Source of the DNA: Labrenzia sp. R4_2
GTDB lineage: Bacteria > Pseudomonadota > Alphaproteobacteria > Rhizobiales > Stappiaceae
Reading direction: 5' to 3'
DNA: 64,000 nt
Assembly: GCF_017743865.1 (NCBI RefSeq)
Contig: NZ_JAGHRJ010000002.1
Location: 744,001-808,000, forward strand
Made by a program: the position numbers and the translations under genes. Below are positions 44,124-52,765 of this stretch, one piece after another (position 1 is the first letter of the stretch; every line of letters starts with the position of its first letter). The notes under the pieces are model-generated. The model was not told the DNA's origin. It saw nothing but the letters and a program-made list of their open reading frames with translations, and made no database searches.

Positions 44124-45032
44124 TTATACTGCGGGCAGCTGTCCTTGAAACACAGGTCGTTCGGCCAGATAGGTCCGCATAAACTCCCGCAGACACTTCG
44201 CACGCGCGCTCAAGAGCCTACCGGTTGGCCAGACAGCATAGATATCCCTTTGCTGACCCTGCCAGTCTGGTAGAAGAAGTTTTAGTCGGCCCTGCTCTAG
44301 CGGCTCAGCAGCTTCAGTCACACTCAATAGACACACGCCAAACCCGTCCTCTGCAAACTGACGGACGAGCGCGATATCATCAACAATCACATCTCCCTTG
44401 AGATGCAACTCGGAAGTGCTGCCAGTCAACCTGTGGCTCAACCGCCAGGCCGGGATCGTTCGGACGGCGATGATGGCATGCTGCCCGAGATCGTCTGGAC
44501 TTTCCGGCATGTTGCACCCCTCAAGATAGGATGGGGCTGCCATCACCGCTGTCGAAATGGATCCAATCTTTCTTTGATAAAGACGCTGATCCTGCTGCGG
44601 GCCAATTCTCAGGGCCAGATCAATTCGCTCATCCAACAGGTCGATGTTGAAATTGCTCAGTCGCAAGTCCAGACGAATGCCTGGATACTGCCGCATGAAG
44701 GCGGTCCACATTGGCTGCAAGGCCCCAACAGAAATATTGGTTGGCGCAGCCACAACGAGGGGCCCACTGAGTTCGTGCATCTCGGCGCTCAAGTTGCGCG
44801 CGGTGACCTCCGCCTGTTCCACGATCCCGGCAAAGGCCTGAAAATAGGCTTCTCCTTCAGAAGTCAGTCCGAATTTGCGGGCTGAGCGATGAACCAGTTG
44901 ATGCCCGAGCTTGTCCTCCAGTCTTTGCAATCGCCTGGTGACGGTCGCAGCCGGCAAGCCCAGCGCTGTGGCGGCACCCGTTAAGCTGCGGGCTTGGGCG
45001 ACGTGTACAAAGAGCGCAATATCATCCAACAT
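44124..45032 (-). CDS. LysR family transcriptional regulator
   Basis: A 302-residue LysR-type regulator with the N-terminal HTH (ALFVHVAQARSLTGAATALGLPAATVTRRLQRLEDKLGHQLVHRSARK) and a C-terminal periplasmic-binding-like effector domain (VAAPTNISVGALQP onwards). It is divergent from a small operon (ABM, DUF2798, RidA), which it probably controls. Confidence 0.92.
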   Translation of the reverse strand: MLDDIALFVHVAQARSLTGAATALGLPAATVTRRLQRLEDKLGHQLVHRSARKFGLTSEGEAYFQAFAGIVEQAEVTARNLSAEMHELSGPLVVAAPTNISVGALQPMWTAFMRQYPGIRLDLRLSNFNIDLLDERIDLALRIGPQQDQRLYQRKIGSISTAVMAAPSYLEGCNMPESPDDLGQHAIIAVRTIPAWRLSHRLTGSTSELHLKGDVIVDDIALVRQFAEDGFGVCLLSVTEAAEPLEQGRLKLLLPDWQGQQRDIYAVWPTGRLLSARAKCLREFMRTYLAERPVFQGQLPAV

Positions 45033-45059
45033 GATTACATTTTCGGAATTTAAATTGTC

Positions 45060-45076
45060 GATAATCGGTATTTATC
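45060..45076. promoter_or_regulatory. Candidate LysR-type binding dyad
   Basis: GATAA-N7-TTATC is an imperfect dyad in the 99-bp interval between the lysR gene and the divergent operon. It is AT rich, as LysR boxes are, and placed for joint control of both promoters. Confidence 0.4.
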
Positions 45077-45131
45077 ATGAAAAATGAAATTCATATACCT
45101 CCCCTGTCCCCAAACAGATCAGGAGATGATC

Positions 45132-45455
45132 ATGAGCCACTACTTTATCAGCGCCGGTATCGAAATGACTGCAGGCTCGAAGCTTGAGCAGGTAGAATCC
45201 GAGCTTCAGAAGCTGGTTGCGCAAACGCGCGAAGAACCAGGCTGCATCTTGTTTGAAATTCGCCAGAACCTGAAAGAACCAACAAAATTCACCTTGTGGG
45301 AGTGCTGGACCAATCCGGATGCCTTGGCCGCACATTTCGAGGCACACCACACCAAAGCCTATCTGGCACAAAATCTCACGGAGGTAAGGCACATCGAAGC
45401 GCTTGGAGAAATTGGAGACAAAACCTTCGCCGATGCGATCAAGGCACACGCATGA
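45132..45455 (+). CDS. Antibiotic biosynthesis monooxygenase (ABM) domain protein
   Basis: A 107-residue ABM/YgiN-like protein: YFISAGIEMTAGSKLEQVESELQKLVAQTREEPGCILFEI, TLWECWTNPDALAAHFEAHH. Small ABM proteins are dimeric ferredoxin-like enzymes or detoxifying oxygenases of quinones and aldehydes. The ATG at 45132 follows AGGAG. It overlaps the next gene by 4 bases (ATGA). Confidence 0.87.
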   Translation: MSHYFISAGIEMTAGSKLEQVESELQKLVAQTREEPGCILFEIRQNLKEPTKFTLWECWTNPDALAAHFEAHHTKAYLAQNLTEVRHIEALGEIGDKTFADAIKAHA

Positions 45456-45673
45456 GACATCGTCTGATCTCGACCGCTTTGATGTCCTTCTTCTTGTCGT
45501 TTCTGATGTCCTGCTGGGTCACCCTGATAAATCTCGGCTGGAGCGACGCTTTCCTTGGTCAATGGATGTCTGCCTTCCGGCTGGCATGGCCGGCTGCCGC
45601 CGTAATTGCATTCTGCTTTGGCCCTTTTGTCCAAAACGCCACCACCTACATCACGCAGCGCATCCCGGGTTAG
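45452..45673 (+). CDS. DUF2798 family small membrane protein
   Basis: A 73-residue protein with two membrane helices (ALMSFFLSFLMSCWVTLINLG and LAWPAAAVIAFCFGPFVQ), the DUF2798 pattern. Its start overlaps the ABM gene stop. The function is unknown. Confidence 0.82.
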   Translation: MRHRLISTALMSFFLSFLMSCWVTLINLGWSDAFLGQWMSAFRLAWPAAAVIAFCFGPFVQNATTYITQRIPG

Positions 45674-45696
45674 GTGCTCCGATCATGAGAGAAATC

Positions 45697-46080
45697 ATGT
45701 TTCCAATTCGCCAAAACGTCGATCAACTTGGCCCCGTTGCCGGGCCATACAGCCATGCCGTGATTCACGGCGATACGCTCTACACGTCGGGTCTGACAGC
45801 CTTTGGCTCAAACAGCCAGTCCGAAGGCGCTGCGGAGCAAACACAAACCATTCTGGACCAGCTCTCCATTCTAGCTGAGAGCTGCAACACATCCCTGCAG
45901 CACCTGATCAAGGTCACGATCTTCGCAGTGGATCCGGCTGACATTCCCGAAGTCCGAAAGGTGCTCACAGACCGCTACGATGAAAACGTGCCGGCCAGTT
46001 CTCTTGTGTTTGTGAAGGAGCTGTTTTCACCGGATCTCCGGCTGGAAATCGAGGCAGTGTTCGCAGTGCATCCCGTCTAA
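45697..46080 (+). CDS. RidA family protein
   Basis: A 127-residue YjgF/RidA-type protein (AGPYSHAVIHGDTLYTSGLTAFG, TQTILDQLSILAESCNTSLQHLIKVTIFAVDPADI, RLEIEAVFAV). RidA enzymes hydrolyse reactive enamine/imine intermediates from amino-acid metabolism. ATG 45697 (with AGAGA) or ATG 45685 may be the start. The conserved Arg of canonical RidA appears replaced: the sequence reads PASSLVFVKELF where P-x-R is expected, so it may be a non-deaminating subfamily member. Confidence 0.84.
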   Translation: MFPIRQNVDQLGPVAGPYSHAVIHGDTLYTSGLTAFGSNSQSEGAAEQTQTILDQLSILAESCNTSLQHLIKVTIFAVDPADIPEVRKVLTDRYDENVPASSLVFVKELFSPDLRLEIEAVFAVHPV

Positions 46081-46134
46081 AGTCCCAATGCTGCCACGGC
46101 GGGGTTGATCCTGCAGTGTACAATACGCTTAATC

Positions 46135-46170
46135 AAAACCGGTAATGCAGCCATCAAACTGCATTGCCGG
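46135..46170 (-). terminator. Terminator between ridA-like and GNAT genes
   Basis: CCGGTAATGCAG pairs with CTGCATTGCCGG (12 bp, one G-T pair). On the minus strand it is followed by TTTTGATT, so it best serves the GNAT gene. Confidence 0.75.
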
Positions 46171-46193
46171 AACCGCATAATTCGGTGGCGACT

Positions 46194-46670
46194 TTACAAA
46201 GTACACTGGAGAAAGACTGTCTCTTTAATGGGCGTATCATAGTATGCCGGGATCTCCACAAACCCTGCAGCCTTGTACAAACGGATAGCGCCTTCCATGG
46301 TGGGAAGTGTATCGAGCCGCATATACCGGTAGCCTGCGCTTCTGGCCCGTTCGAGAACGGCGGACACCAGGCTGGAGCCGGCCCCGCTTCCCCGTCCCTC
46401 AGGCGCGACATACAAGCGTTTCATCTCGCAAATGCCGTCATCAGCCATGGGCCGCAGGGCCACACAGCCGATCGAGACATCAGAGCTCGTCTTCGCCAGT
46501 ATCAGCGCCCCTAAGGGCGGTACATACTTGCCAGGCAATGCAGCCAATTCTTCCTCAAAGCCCTGATACGACAAGTCAATGCCAAGCCAGTCCACATAGG
46601 CCCGGAACAACCGTTTGACGTCTTCAAGGTCGCGGGACGGATCAGCATCCGTAACGGTAAAATCAGTCAT
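46194..46670 (-). CDS. GNAT family N-acetyltransferase
   Basis: A 158-residue GNAT protein with acetyl-CoA binding motif A (CEMKRLYVAPEGRGSGAGSSLVSAVLERARSAGYRYMRLDT) and the end motif AIRLYKAAGFVEIPAY. The substrate is unknown. A terminator follows. Confidence 0.92.
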   Translation of the reverse strand: MTDFTVTDADPSRDLEDVKRLFRAYVDWLGIDLSYQGFEEELAALPGKYVPPLGALILAKTSSDVSIGCVALRPMADDGICEMKRLYVAPEGRGSGAGSSLVSAVLERARSAGYRYMRLDTLPTMEGAIRLYKAAGFVEIPAYYDTPIKETVFLQCTL

Positions 46671-46703
46671 GCTGGGAAAAATCTTGTCCAGTTCAACTCG
46701 CGA

Positions 46704-47636
46704 TCATTGGGCAGCGCCCGAAACAGCCGGGATTGCTTTCAAATAAACCCCGATCGCCTCGCGGTCAGAGGCCTGAAGGCGGGCCATGTTTTCCTGTACC
46801 GGCACCATCTCCCCACCCACAGAATCGTAATCCGGTGTAAATCCACTTTCCAGGTAATAGGCAATGTCGGATGCGCTCCAGCTGCCAAATCCTCCCGAGA
46901 CAGGGGTGATGTTCGGCACCCGCCCCTCACCCGTTGCAGCCGGAGCCCCGCCCAACCAGTCGGAAAGGATCAAACCGCCAACAAAATCGCGCGGCGTATG
47001 GCATTCCCCGCAATGACCCGGGCCTTCCACGAGATACCGTCCCCGCTCCCAAATTGCCGGATCCACATCTTCTCCACCGACAGGTGCCGCAACAACCGGA
47101 GCCGGATCCAGAAACATTCGTTTCCAAAGCCCGACGCCCCGCCGGATGTTGAAAGGAAAGGCCAGTTCATTCGGTCCGGCATCTCCGCCGACAGCTGGCA
47201 GGGTCTTCATGAAGCTGAAGAGATCATTGATGTCCGCGAGATCCATCCGGGCGTAAGAGGCATACGGAAAGGCCGGGTAGTAATTCTGGCCATCCGGAGA
47301 TGTCCCGTGTGTCATCGCATTGGCCAGATCAGCGACCGACCAGTTGCCGATACCGTCATTCGGATCTTGCGAGACATTTGGTGCCACGAAAACGCCGAAC
47401 GGAGTTTCAAGACGCAGCCCGCCACCGAGTTTCAGCTTGTCATCGCCTTTCGCCTCAGGGGCTGCGTGGCAGGAACTGCATCCAGATGCCCAGAACACAA
47501 GTTCACCATTGACGGGATCGCCCGGTCCGAGATTGGCAACTGTGTTTTCGTCCAACCGGGTTGGGGCGGAGAGAAACCAGCCCGCGAGCGCCGCAGCAGC
47601 GCCCAGCACGATCACGAACAGCAAGAGCTTTTTCAT
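46704..47636 (-). CDS. Dihaem c-type cytochrome
   Basis: A 310-residue protein with an N-terminal membrane anchor/signal (LLLFVIVLGAAAALAGWFL) and two haem-binding sites, CSSCH (about residue 53) and CGECH (about residue 210), each followed by its domain. NVSQDPNDGIGNWSVADLANAMTHGTSPDGQNYYPAFPY and NITPVSGGFGSWSASDIAYYLESG are typical of cytochrome subunits of membrane alcohol/sorbitol dehydrogenases. It probably passes electrons from a periplasmic dehydrogenase to the respiratory chain. It lies 41 bases after a class II cytochrome gene on the same strand. Confidence 0.9.
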   Translation of the reverse strand: MKKLLLFVIVLGAAAALAGWFLSAPTRLDENTVANLGPGDPVNGELVFWASGCSSCHAAPEAKGDDKLKLGGGLRLETPFGVFVAPNVSQDPNDGIGNWSVADLANAMTHGTSPDGQNYYPAFPYASYARMDLADINDLFSFMKTLPAVGGDAGPNELAFPFNIRRGVGLWKRMFLDPAPVVAAPVGGEDVDPAIWERGRYLVEGPGHCGECHTPRDFVGGLILSDWLGGAPAATGEGRVPNITPVSGGFGSWSASDIAYYLESGFTPDYDSVGGEMVPVQENMARLQASDREAIGVYLKAIPAVSGAAQ

Positions 47637-47677
47637 GACGGTTCTCCCCTCACCCCGAATTATGGATCCCGGAAATC

Positions 47678-48136
47678 CTAGTTCTTGACCCGGAACCCTT
47701 CATGGCACGACTTGCATGTCCCGAAGACTGGACCCATCGCCGCTTTGAAAGCATCGAGATCGGCTGGTCCGGCGCGTCCGGCTGCTTCCATCGCCGTGCC
47801 GGTCGCAGCAGCGAACTTCGCGATCTCGGCATCAAATCCGGCCCGGTTGTCCCAGATCGCCGGAGCGGCTTCTGTGTCGCTCGCGTTTGATCCATCCGGG
47901 AAATAGTCTCCAAAAGTAAGGGAGGCTGCACGCATGGCGGCAATGGCCGCTTTTCCGGCAGCAGGCGAATAGGCGATTTCGCCCTTCATCAAGCCGCCGC
48001 CAAGCCCAGCGGCTGCACCAACGGACGACATGATCGCCTGCCGGTCACCAATTGGATCATCGTCCGCCTGGGCCGCCCCAAGGCTGGCTGCAATCGCGAT
48101 CGAAACAATGGAAATGCACTTCGAAATGGTCCGCAT
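47678..48136 (-). CDS. Cytochrome c' (class II c-type cytochrome)
   Basis: A 152-residue protein with a signal peptide (ending AAQA-DDD) and a four-helix cytochrome c' domain. The single haem site CKSCH is near the C-terminus, as in class II cytochromes; DRQAIMSSVGAAAGLGGGLMKGE and FPDGSNASDTEAAPAIW fit the family. It is the first gene of a two-gene unit with the dihaem cytochrome. Confidence 0.9.
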   Translation of the reverse strand: MRTISKCISIVSIAIAASLGAAQADDDPIGDRQAIMSSVGAAAGLGGGLMKGEIAYSPAAGKAAIAAMRAASLTFGDYFPDGSNASDTEAAPAIWDNRAGFDAEIAKFAAATGTAMEAAGRAGPADLDAFKAAMGPVFGTCKSCHEGFRVKN

Positions 48137-48302
48137 GGTCCTCTCCTCACTGACAGGTCTCAGCTTTGCTCAAGCGGATCTGCGTGTGGGAGCGTCCATC
48201 CCGGCAGCCGCATAGGTCTAGGGGAGCGGAAAGTTGCGGGCGTTGCAAGCTTTGAAATGTAACAACCGTTATCAAGAAATAGTGCGCAGACGCCTGCCGA
48301 AG

Positions 48303-48339
48303 ACAAAAAAGCCCCCGGTCTCGATTGAGGCCGGGGGCG
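48303..48339 (-). terminator. Terminator of sodB
   Basis: GCCCCCGG pairs with CCGGGGGC (inner bases extend the stem), and on the minus strand TTTTTT follows. It lies 23 bases beyond the sodB stop. Confidence 0.88.
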
Positions 48340-48361
48340 GAAACGTCACAGAAACGAAGGT

Positions 48362-48964
48362 TTACTTCGTTGCAGCTTCGTACATCTCCAGGACGTAGTC
48401 CCAGTTGATCATGTTGTCGATGAAGGCTTCCAGATACTTCGGACGCGCGTTGCGGTAGTCGATGTAGTAGGAATGCTCCCAAACGTCACAGCCCAGGATC
48501 GGGCTTGCGCCGTGCACCAGCGGGTTTTCCCCGTTCGGGGTCTTCATGATTTCCAGTTTGCCGTCCTTGACTGCCAGCCATGCCCAGCCAGAACCGAACT
48601 GGCCGACGCCAGCTGCAATGAAGTCCGCACGAAACTTGTCGTAGCCGCCAAGGTCGCTTTCGATCGCAGAAGCCAGAGCGCCCGGCAGAGAGGTGCCGCC
48701 ACCGTCTTTCTTCATCCACTTCCAGAAATGGATGTGGTTGTAGTGCTGGCCGGCGTTGTTGAAGAGAGGCGCGTTCTTGCCGAAGCTTTCTTTTACGACG
48801 TCTTCCAGAGACTTGCCTTCCAGGCCGCTGCCTGCGAGCAGCTCATTGCCTTTGGTGACATAGGCCTGATGGTGCTTGTCGTGGTGAAACTCGAGAGTTT
48901 CTGCAGACATATACGGGGCCAAAGCGTCGTAAGCATACGGCAGATCAGGCAATTCAAAAGACAT
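48362..48964 (-). CDS. sodB: Superoxide dismutase, Fe type
   Basis: A 200-residue Fe/Mn superoxide dismutase. Metal ligands are His27 (LEFHHDKHH), the His in NNAGQHYNHIHFW, and Asp/His in CDVWEHSYYIDY. The residues AGQHYNH and GSGWAWL suggest iron rather than manganese. It is cytoplasmic. The ATG at 48964 follows AGGAG. It has its own terminator. Confidence 0.95.
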   Translation of the reverse strand: MSFELPDLPYAYDALAPYMSAETLEFHHDKHHQAYVTKGNELLAGSGLEGKSLEDVVKESFGKNAPLFNNAGQHYNHIHFWKWMKKDGGGTSLPGALASAIESDLGGYDKFRADFIAAGVGQFGSGWAWLAVKDGKLEIMKTPNGENPLVHGASPILGCDVWEHSYYIDYRNARPKYLEAFIDNMINWDYVLEMYEAATK

Positions 48965-49097
48965 GGCAAACTCCTCATGTGTTCTATGAACAGCGGCGCT
49001 GACCAAACCGGCCGCGTACCGTGTTGAGCCGCAAAATAGGTTCGTCACCTGCGCTCGGCAAGGCGCGTTTTGAAAATAAAGAAAAATTTTCTTTGTT

Positions 49098-49961
49098 TTA
49101 TCGCTTGTCCGGCTGAAATGCGTTCCGGATCAAGCGGGAATCGAAGTTGAGCGGCATCTCCCCCTCGACGGCGTAGATATAAAGCGCAGCCCGCAAGATG
49201 GCGCTGAGTGTGGTCACGACGACAGACCCGACGAGGATCAGGGTCACACCCACAGTGGCCAAACCACTGCCCAAAGCCGGGTTTTGCTCAAAGGAAAAGA
49301 TCCCCAGCATCAAGATTGGCATCGCCACAATCAAAATCAGGAAATTCAAAGCCCCCAAGCCTATATGTCCAACCAGCGCTTCGCCCCAGGTTTTTCGAAC
49401 GGCTTGAACTGATCGCTTGATTGCGGTCACCGGACCGACACCATCCACCACCAAAATCGGCACGGCGAAATACGTGGCAACAGCCCAACCGGCCCCGAGC
49501 AAGTTGATGAAAAAGCGCATCAGCCCCTTCAACCGGCTTTCAAGAAGCTGCAGAACCCAACCGACAAATGCGGTCACCAAGGCCCAAAGCAGGATCTGCG
49601 GCAGTCTGCGCATGGACAGGCTGAGACCGTCCATGACCGTCGGATCTCCCCCGGCGAACCGGATCAGGGCACAGCCAAGAAGCGCCGCGTTGAAAAAGAT
49701 CATGATGAAGTAATTGATGAACAGGAAAACGAACATCAGCGCCCAAAACCTTGGATCCTGATCCGGTTGCTCGCTGTCGAAGATGCTCTGGAAGAAAGCT
49801 TGAAGTTCGGGCGTCGTGTAAATCGCCCAGCCTCCGGACCCAATCACAAGAGCAAGTGCCAAGGCGCTCATGATCGGAAACAAGAGCATCTCCTTGTCCA
49901 GGAGCAACACTTTCCAGCAAGCCGCCCCAAGCGCCAGGGCCCGTTCCAGTTTCTCAATCAT
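49098..49961 (-). CDS. DUF6159-type multispanning membrane protein
   Basis: A 287-residue protein with about six membrane helices. The N-terminus (EKLERALALGAACWKVLLLDKEMLLFPIMSALALAL) is typical of the family, and VDGVGPVTAIKRSVQAVRKTWGEALVGH is an amphipathic loop seen in related proteins. It has no known activity. The start at 49961 is chosen over an ATG 27 codons upstream, which would add a charged stretch not seen in the family. Confidence 0.72.
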   Translation of the reverse strand: MIEKLERALALGAACWKVLLLDKEMLLFPIMSALALALVIGSGGWAIYTTPELQAFFQSIFDSEQPDQDPRFWALMFVFLFINYFIMIFFNAALLGCALIRFAGGDPTVMDGLSLSMRRLPQILLWALVTAFVGWVLQLLESRLKGLMRFFINLLGAGWAVATYFAVPILVVDGVGPVTAIKRSVQAVRKTWGEALVGHIGLGALNFLILIVAMPILMLGIFSFEQNPALGSGLATVGVTLILVGSVVVTTLSAILRAALYIYAVEGEMPLNFDSRLIRNAFQPDKR

Positions 49962-50168
49962 GCGTGGTTCCGTCCGCCGTACAATTCGACGCGGTACGTA
50001 ACCACATCTTCCGTTAAGGAAGCCCGAAGACAGACACTTCACACTTCAGATGCGCCCGCGTCCATCCACAGACATCGGTCGCCCTGGCGGTCAGTTCTGT
50101 TGTTGTAGCGGTGCGACCAAGGCAAGAATCCGCCTGTTACACCATTTGATTCGTTGAGTTTTTCCAAG

Positions 50169-50849
50169 ATGGGCAGTGTTTATCCTGGCGCGGTGAAGCC
50201 AGCCCTGTGGCTGTTTGCTTTTACGATTATCGCTGTGTCCCAGACCCAACAGATCCAGGCGGCTGACGTTCGGGTTGTTGACGGAGATACGCTCGTTGTG
50301 AACGGAGAGCGGGTCCGCCTTGAAGGAATTGATGCGCCCGAACTGGCCCAAACCTGCCTCACGTCTGCGGGCAAAAGCTATCGATGCGGCCTGACTGCCA
50401 AGGAACACCTGCAATCGCTGATAAAACAAGGTTATGTCACGTGCAGGGGAGATGAAACCGACGCCTACGACCGGATAATCGCCACCTGTTTTTCCGGCAA
50501 AAAGAACCTGAACAAAGCCATGGTCGCAGATGGTCATGCGTATGCGTTCTTGCGATACTCTGATGCCTATCGGACCGAACAGGAAATGGCTCGGCTGAAT
50601 GGCGCAGGTCTTTGGGCGGGCATTGCTGAAGCCCCTTGGGACTTTAGGCAGCAAAAATGGCAAGTTGCAGGGTCAAAAGCACCGGCAGGCTGTCCCATCA
50701 AGGGGAACATTTCGGCGCGCGGACGGATCTACCACACACCCTGGTCACCGCACTACAGCCGGACACGGATCAACGAGGCTGCTGGAGAGCGCTGGTTTTG
50801 CTCTGAAGAAGAGGCGGTTGCCGCTGGCTGGCGTTCACCGCTGAGCTAA
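50169..50849 (+). CDS. Secreted thermonuclease-family protein
   Basis: A 226-residue protein with a signal peptide (hydrophobic residues 10-30, ending IQA-ADV) and a staphylococcal nuclease domain: VRVVDGDTLVVNGERVRLEGIDAPELAQTC, DAYDRIIATCF and NGAGLWAG. The C-terminus (CPIKGNISARGRIYHTPWSPHYSRTRINEAAGERWFCSEEEAVAAGWR) is an extra module often found on these nucleases. It should act on nucleic acids outside the cytoplasm. The ribosome site is weak. Confidence 0.88.
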   Translation: MGSVYPGAVKPALWLFAFTIIAVSQTQQIQAADVRVVDGDTLVVNGERVRLEGIDAPELAQTCLTSAGKSYRCGLTAKEHLQSLIKQGYVTCRGDETDAYDRIIATCFSGKKNLNKAMVADGHAYAFLRYSDAYRTEQEMARLNGAGLWAGIAEAPWDFRQQKWQVAGSKAPAGCPIKGNISARGRIYHTPWSPHYSRTRINEAAGERWFCSEEEAVAAGWRSPLS

Positions 50850-50907
50850 TGCAACGCTTAATCGACTCTGATCCTGAGGTCATGCCGCCAAGGCCGGGTT
50901 CGAGTTT

Positions 50908-51663
50908 TCATTGCGTATTCGGTAAACCAGGGTCGGATTGGCCCTCGTCACCCGACGTTGTGAGATGATGATTGAACAGCTCCCGCGCCTCACGGCCGGC
51001 CAGTGAGTTCTCAAAACACACATAAAGACTGTGGTTGATCAGCAGCTTTTTGTGAAACTGTAAACTATCCGCCACGAAGGCCACGCCAGCGTCTTCGGCC
51101 TTCAAATAGTTGAAGACATTTTTGTCGATCACAATGGCATCAGCCCGCCGAGCGGCGACCTTCAAGATATTCTGTGTGTCGTTTTCAGCCAGTTCACCGA
51201 TGATGTCCCCGTCTGCGATCATCTGATCGAGCTTTGCTTCATTCACATAACCTCGAACCACGCCGATGACGAAAGATCGCAAGTCATCGTGCGTTTCCCA
51301 GTCGAAAGAGCTGTTTAATGGTGTCAGAAACCCAACCGGGCTTTCGCCGAATGGTTTTGAAAACAGGCAACGGTCTCCGTTGGCTTCTGCGTCTATGTCA
51401 GCCGAATAATACTCTGGATAAACACCGATCCAGTTCGGGTCATCAGCGGCAAGCATGATTGCGCGGTTCCAGGGAAACAGTTGAACATCAACCTCTATTC
51501 CGGCCTTTGCAAACGTTGACCGCACCGTGTTGGTATTCGGCCCCTCGCCGGTCGCTTCCACGTACGGCGGCCAGTGAAGCGTGGTCAGCCTCAGCGTGTC
51601 AGACGCAAAGGACAGCGAGGGAGTTGCAATGATCAAGGCACTTAAGGCCAATGCGCAGCGCAT
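50908..51663 (-). CDS. Orphan periplasmic binding protein, tandem copy A
   Basis: A 251-residue SBP_bac_3-like protein with a signal peptide ending SFA-SDT. Motifs: LRLTTLHWPPYVEATGEGPNT, VDVQLFPWNRAIMLAADDPNWIGVYPEYYSADIDAE, GDRCLFSKPFGESPVGF and VCFENSLAGREARELFN. It has a clear paralogue directly upstream; the two are a tandem duplication that has diverged. Each has a matching Cys pair. No transporter genes are nearby. An ATG at 51663 follows a TTG. Confidence 0.83.
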   Translation of the reverse strand: MRCALALSALIIATPSLSFASDTLRLTTLHWPPYVEATGEGPNTNTVRSTFAKAGIEVDVQLFPWNRAIMLAADDPNWIGVYPEYYSADIDAEANGDRCLFSKPFGESPVGFLTPLNSSFDWETHDDLRSFVIGVVRGYVNEAKLDQMIADGDIIGELAENDTQNILKVAARRADAIVIDKNVFNYLKAEDAGVAFVADSLQFHKKLLINHSLYVCFENSLAGREARELFNHHLTTSGDEGQSDPGLPNTQ

Positions 51664-51768
51664 CAAATTCTCTCAGTTATGATCCGTATTACACCGCGGG
51701 TAATCGGAACTGTCTGAAAAGCGCAGCGTGCCGCGCTTTCCATGTTTTAGTGAGCTCTTTAGCGCTCG

Positions 51769-52473
51769 TCAGAGAGCGGAGTTGAACTTGTCCCGTGCGG
51801 CCTTTCCGGCATCGGAGTTTTCGAAGCAGATGAAAAGACCGTGTTCAATGAGCAGATTGTCGTTGAACTTCAGATCACCGGCAACCTTGGCAACAGCCGG
51901 ATCGTTCTGCGCAAGATGCTCAAAAACCAGCTTGTCGATAACGCCTGCAGCAGAACGGCCGCCCGCGACTTTCAGAATGTTCTGCGAATCGTCGTCAGCT
52001 TCCTCTACCGCGATGTCGCCAGCTGCCACCATGCCGTCGAACTTCTCTTCGTTGTTGTATCCTCGAACAACGCCGATTTTGTGCGCTTTCAAGTCGTCAT
52101 GGGACGACCAGGAGAAGTCTGAATCCTTACGTTGAACGAACCCAACCGGGCTAACCCCAAAAGATTTGGAGAACAGGCAACGGTCGCCGCCCTTTTCCGC
52201 ATCACTGTCTTCGGCATAATACTCAGGGTAAACGCCGATCCACTCAGGGTCCTTTTGCGCCAGGTTGATCGCCCGGTTCCAAGGGAAAACAGCCACTTCA
52301 GCGGAAATTCCGGCCTTTTCAAACGCTGCCTTGACAGCGTCCGAGCTCGGACCGCTGGCATCAGCCATCACGTAAGGCGGCCATTCCAGCGTCGTGAGTT
52401 TTACGGTCTCGGCCTGAGCGGCCAAGGGGCTCATGAGAAAGGCTGCGGTCGCAGTAGCCAATAGAAGACGCAT
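51769..52473 (-). CDS. Orphan periplasmic binding protein, tandem copy B
   Basis: A 234-residue paralogue of the preceding protein: VKLTTLEWPPYVMADASGPS, AEVAVFPWNRAINLAQKDPEWIGVYPEYYAEDSDAE, GDRCLFSKSFGVSPVGF and FICFENSDAGKAARDKFN. It has a signal peptide ending AQA-ETV. The start at ATG 52473 follows AGGACG; a start 24 codons upstream would spoil the signal peptide. The role may be sensing or ligand delivery to a distant system. Confidence 0.84.
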   Translation of the reverse strand: MRLLLATATAAFLMSPLAAQAETVKLTTLEWPPYVMADASGPSSDAVKAAFEKAGISAEVAVFPWNRAINLAQKDPEWIGVYPEYYAEDSDAEKGGDRCLFSKSFGVSPVGFVQRKDSDFSWSSHDDLKAHKIGVVRGYNNEEKFDGMVAAGDIAVEEADDDSQNILKVAGGRSAAGVIDKLVFEHLAQNDPAVAKVAGDLKFNDNLLIEHGLFICFENSDAGKAARDKFNSAL

Positions 52474-52765
52474 GTGTTCGTCCTGCCTTAAATCTAATAG
52501 TGTTTCGTGCCCACGAGTGAGCGCGTCAACACTACGAGCGAACAATGAATAAGAAATTTCCGAAGTGAAACCATGTCGCTTTTACGCACGTTCAGTGCCG
52601 CGAATATTTGTTTTAACTGTTAATAATACTTATCTACACACCAGACAATTTGATTAGACACAATCAACGGAACCCTTCGGCTGGAGGCTTGCAGGGCCCT
52701 AAACCGGCATCTACAACCAATTTCGGATATTTCCGCCCGCCGTTCCAGACACAAGACATCCTTCC

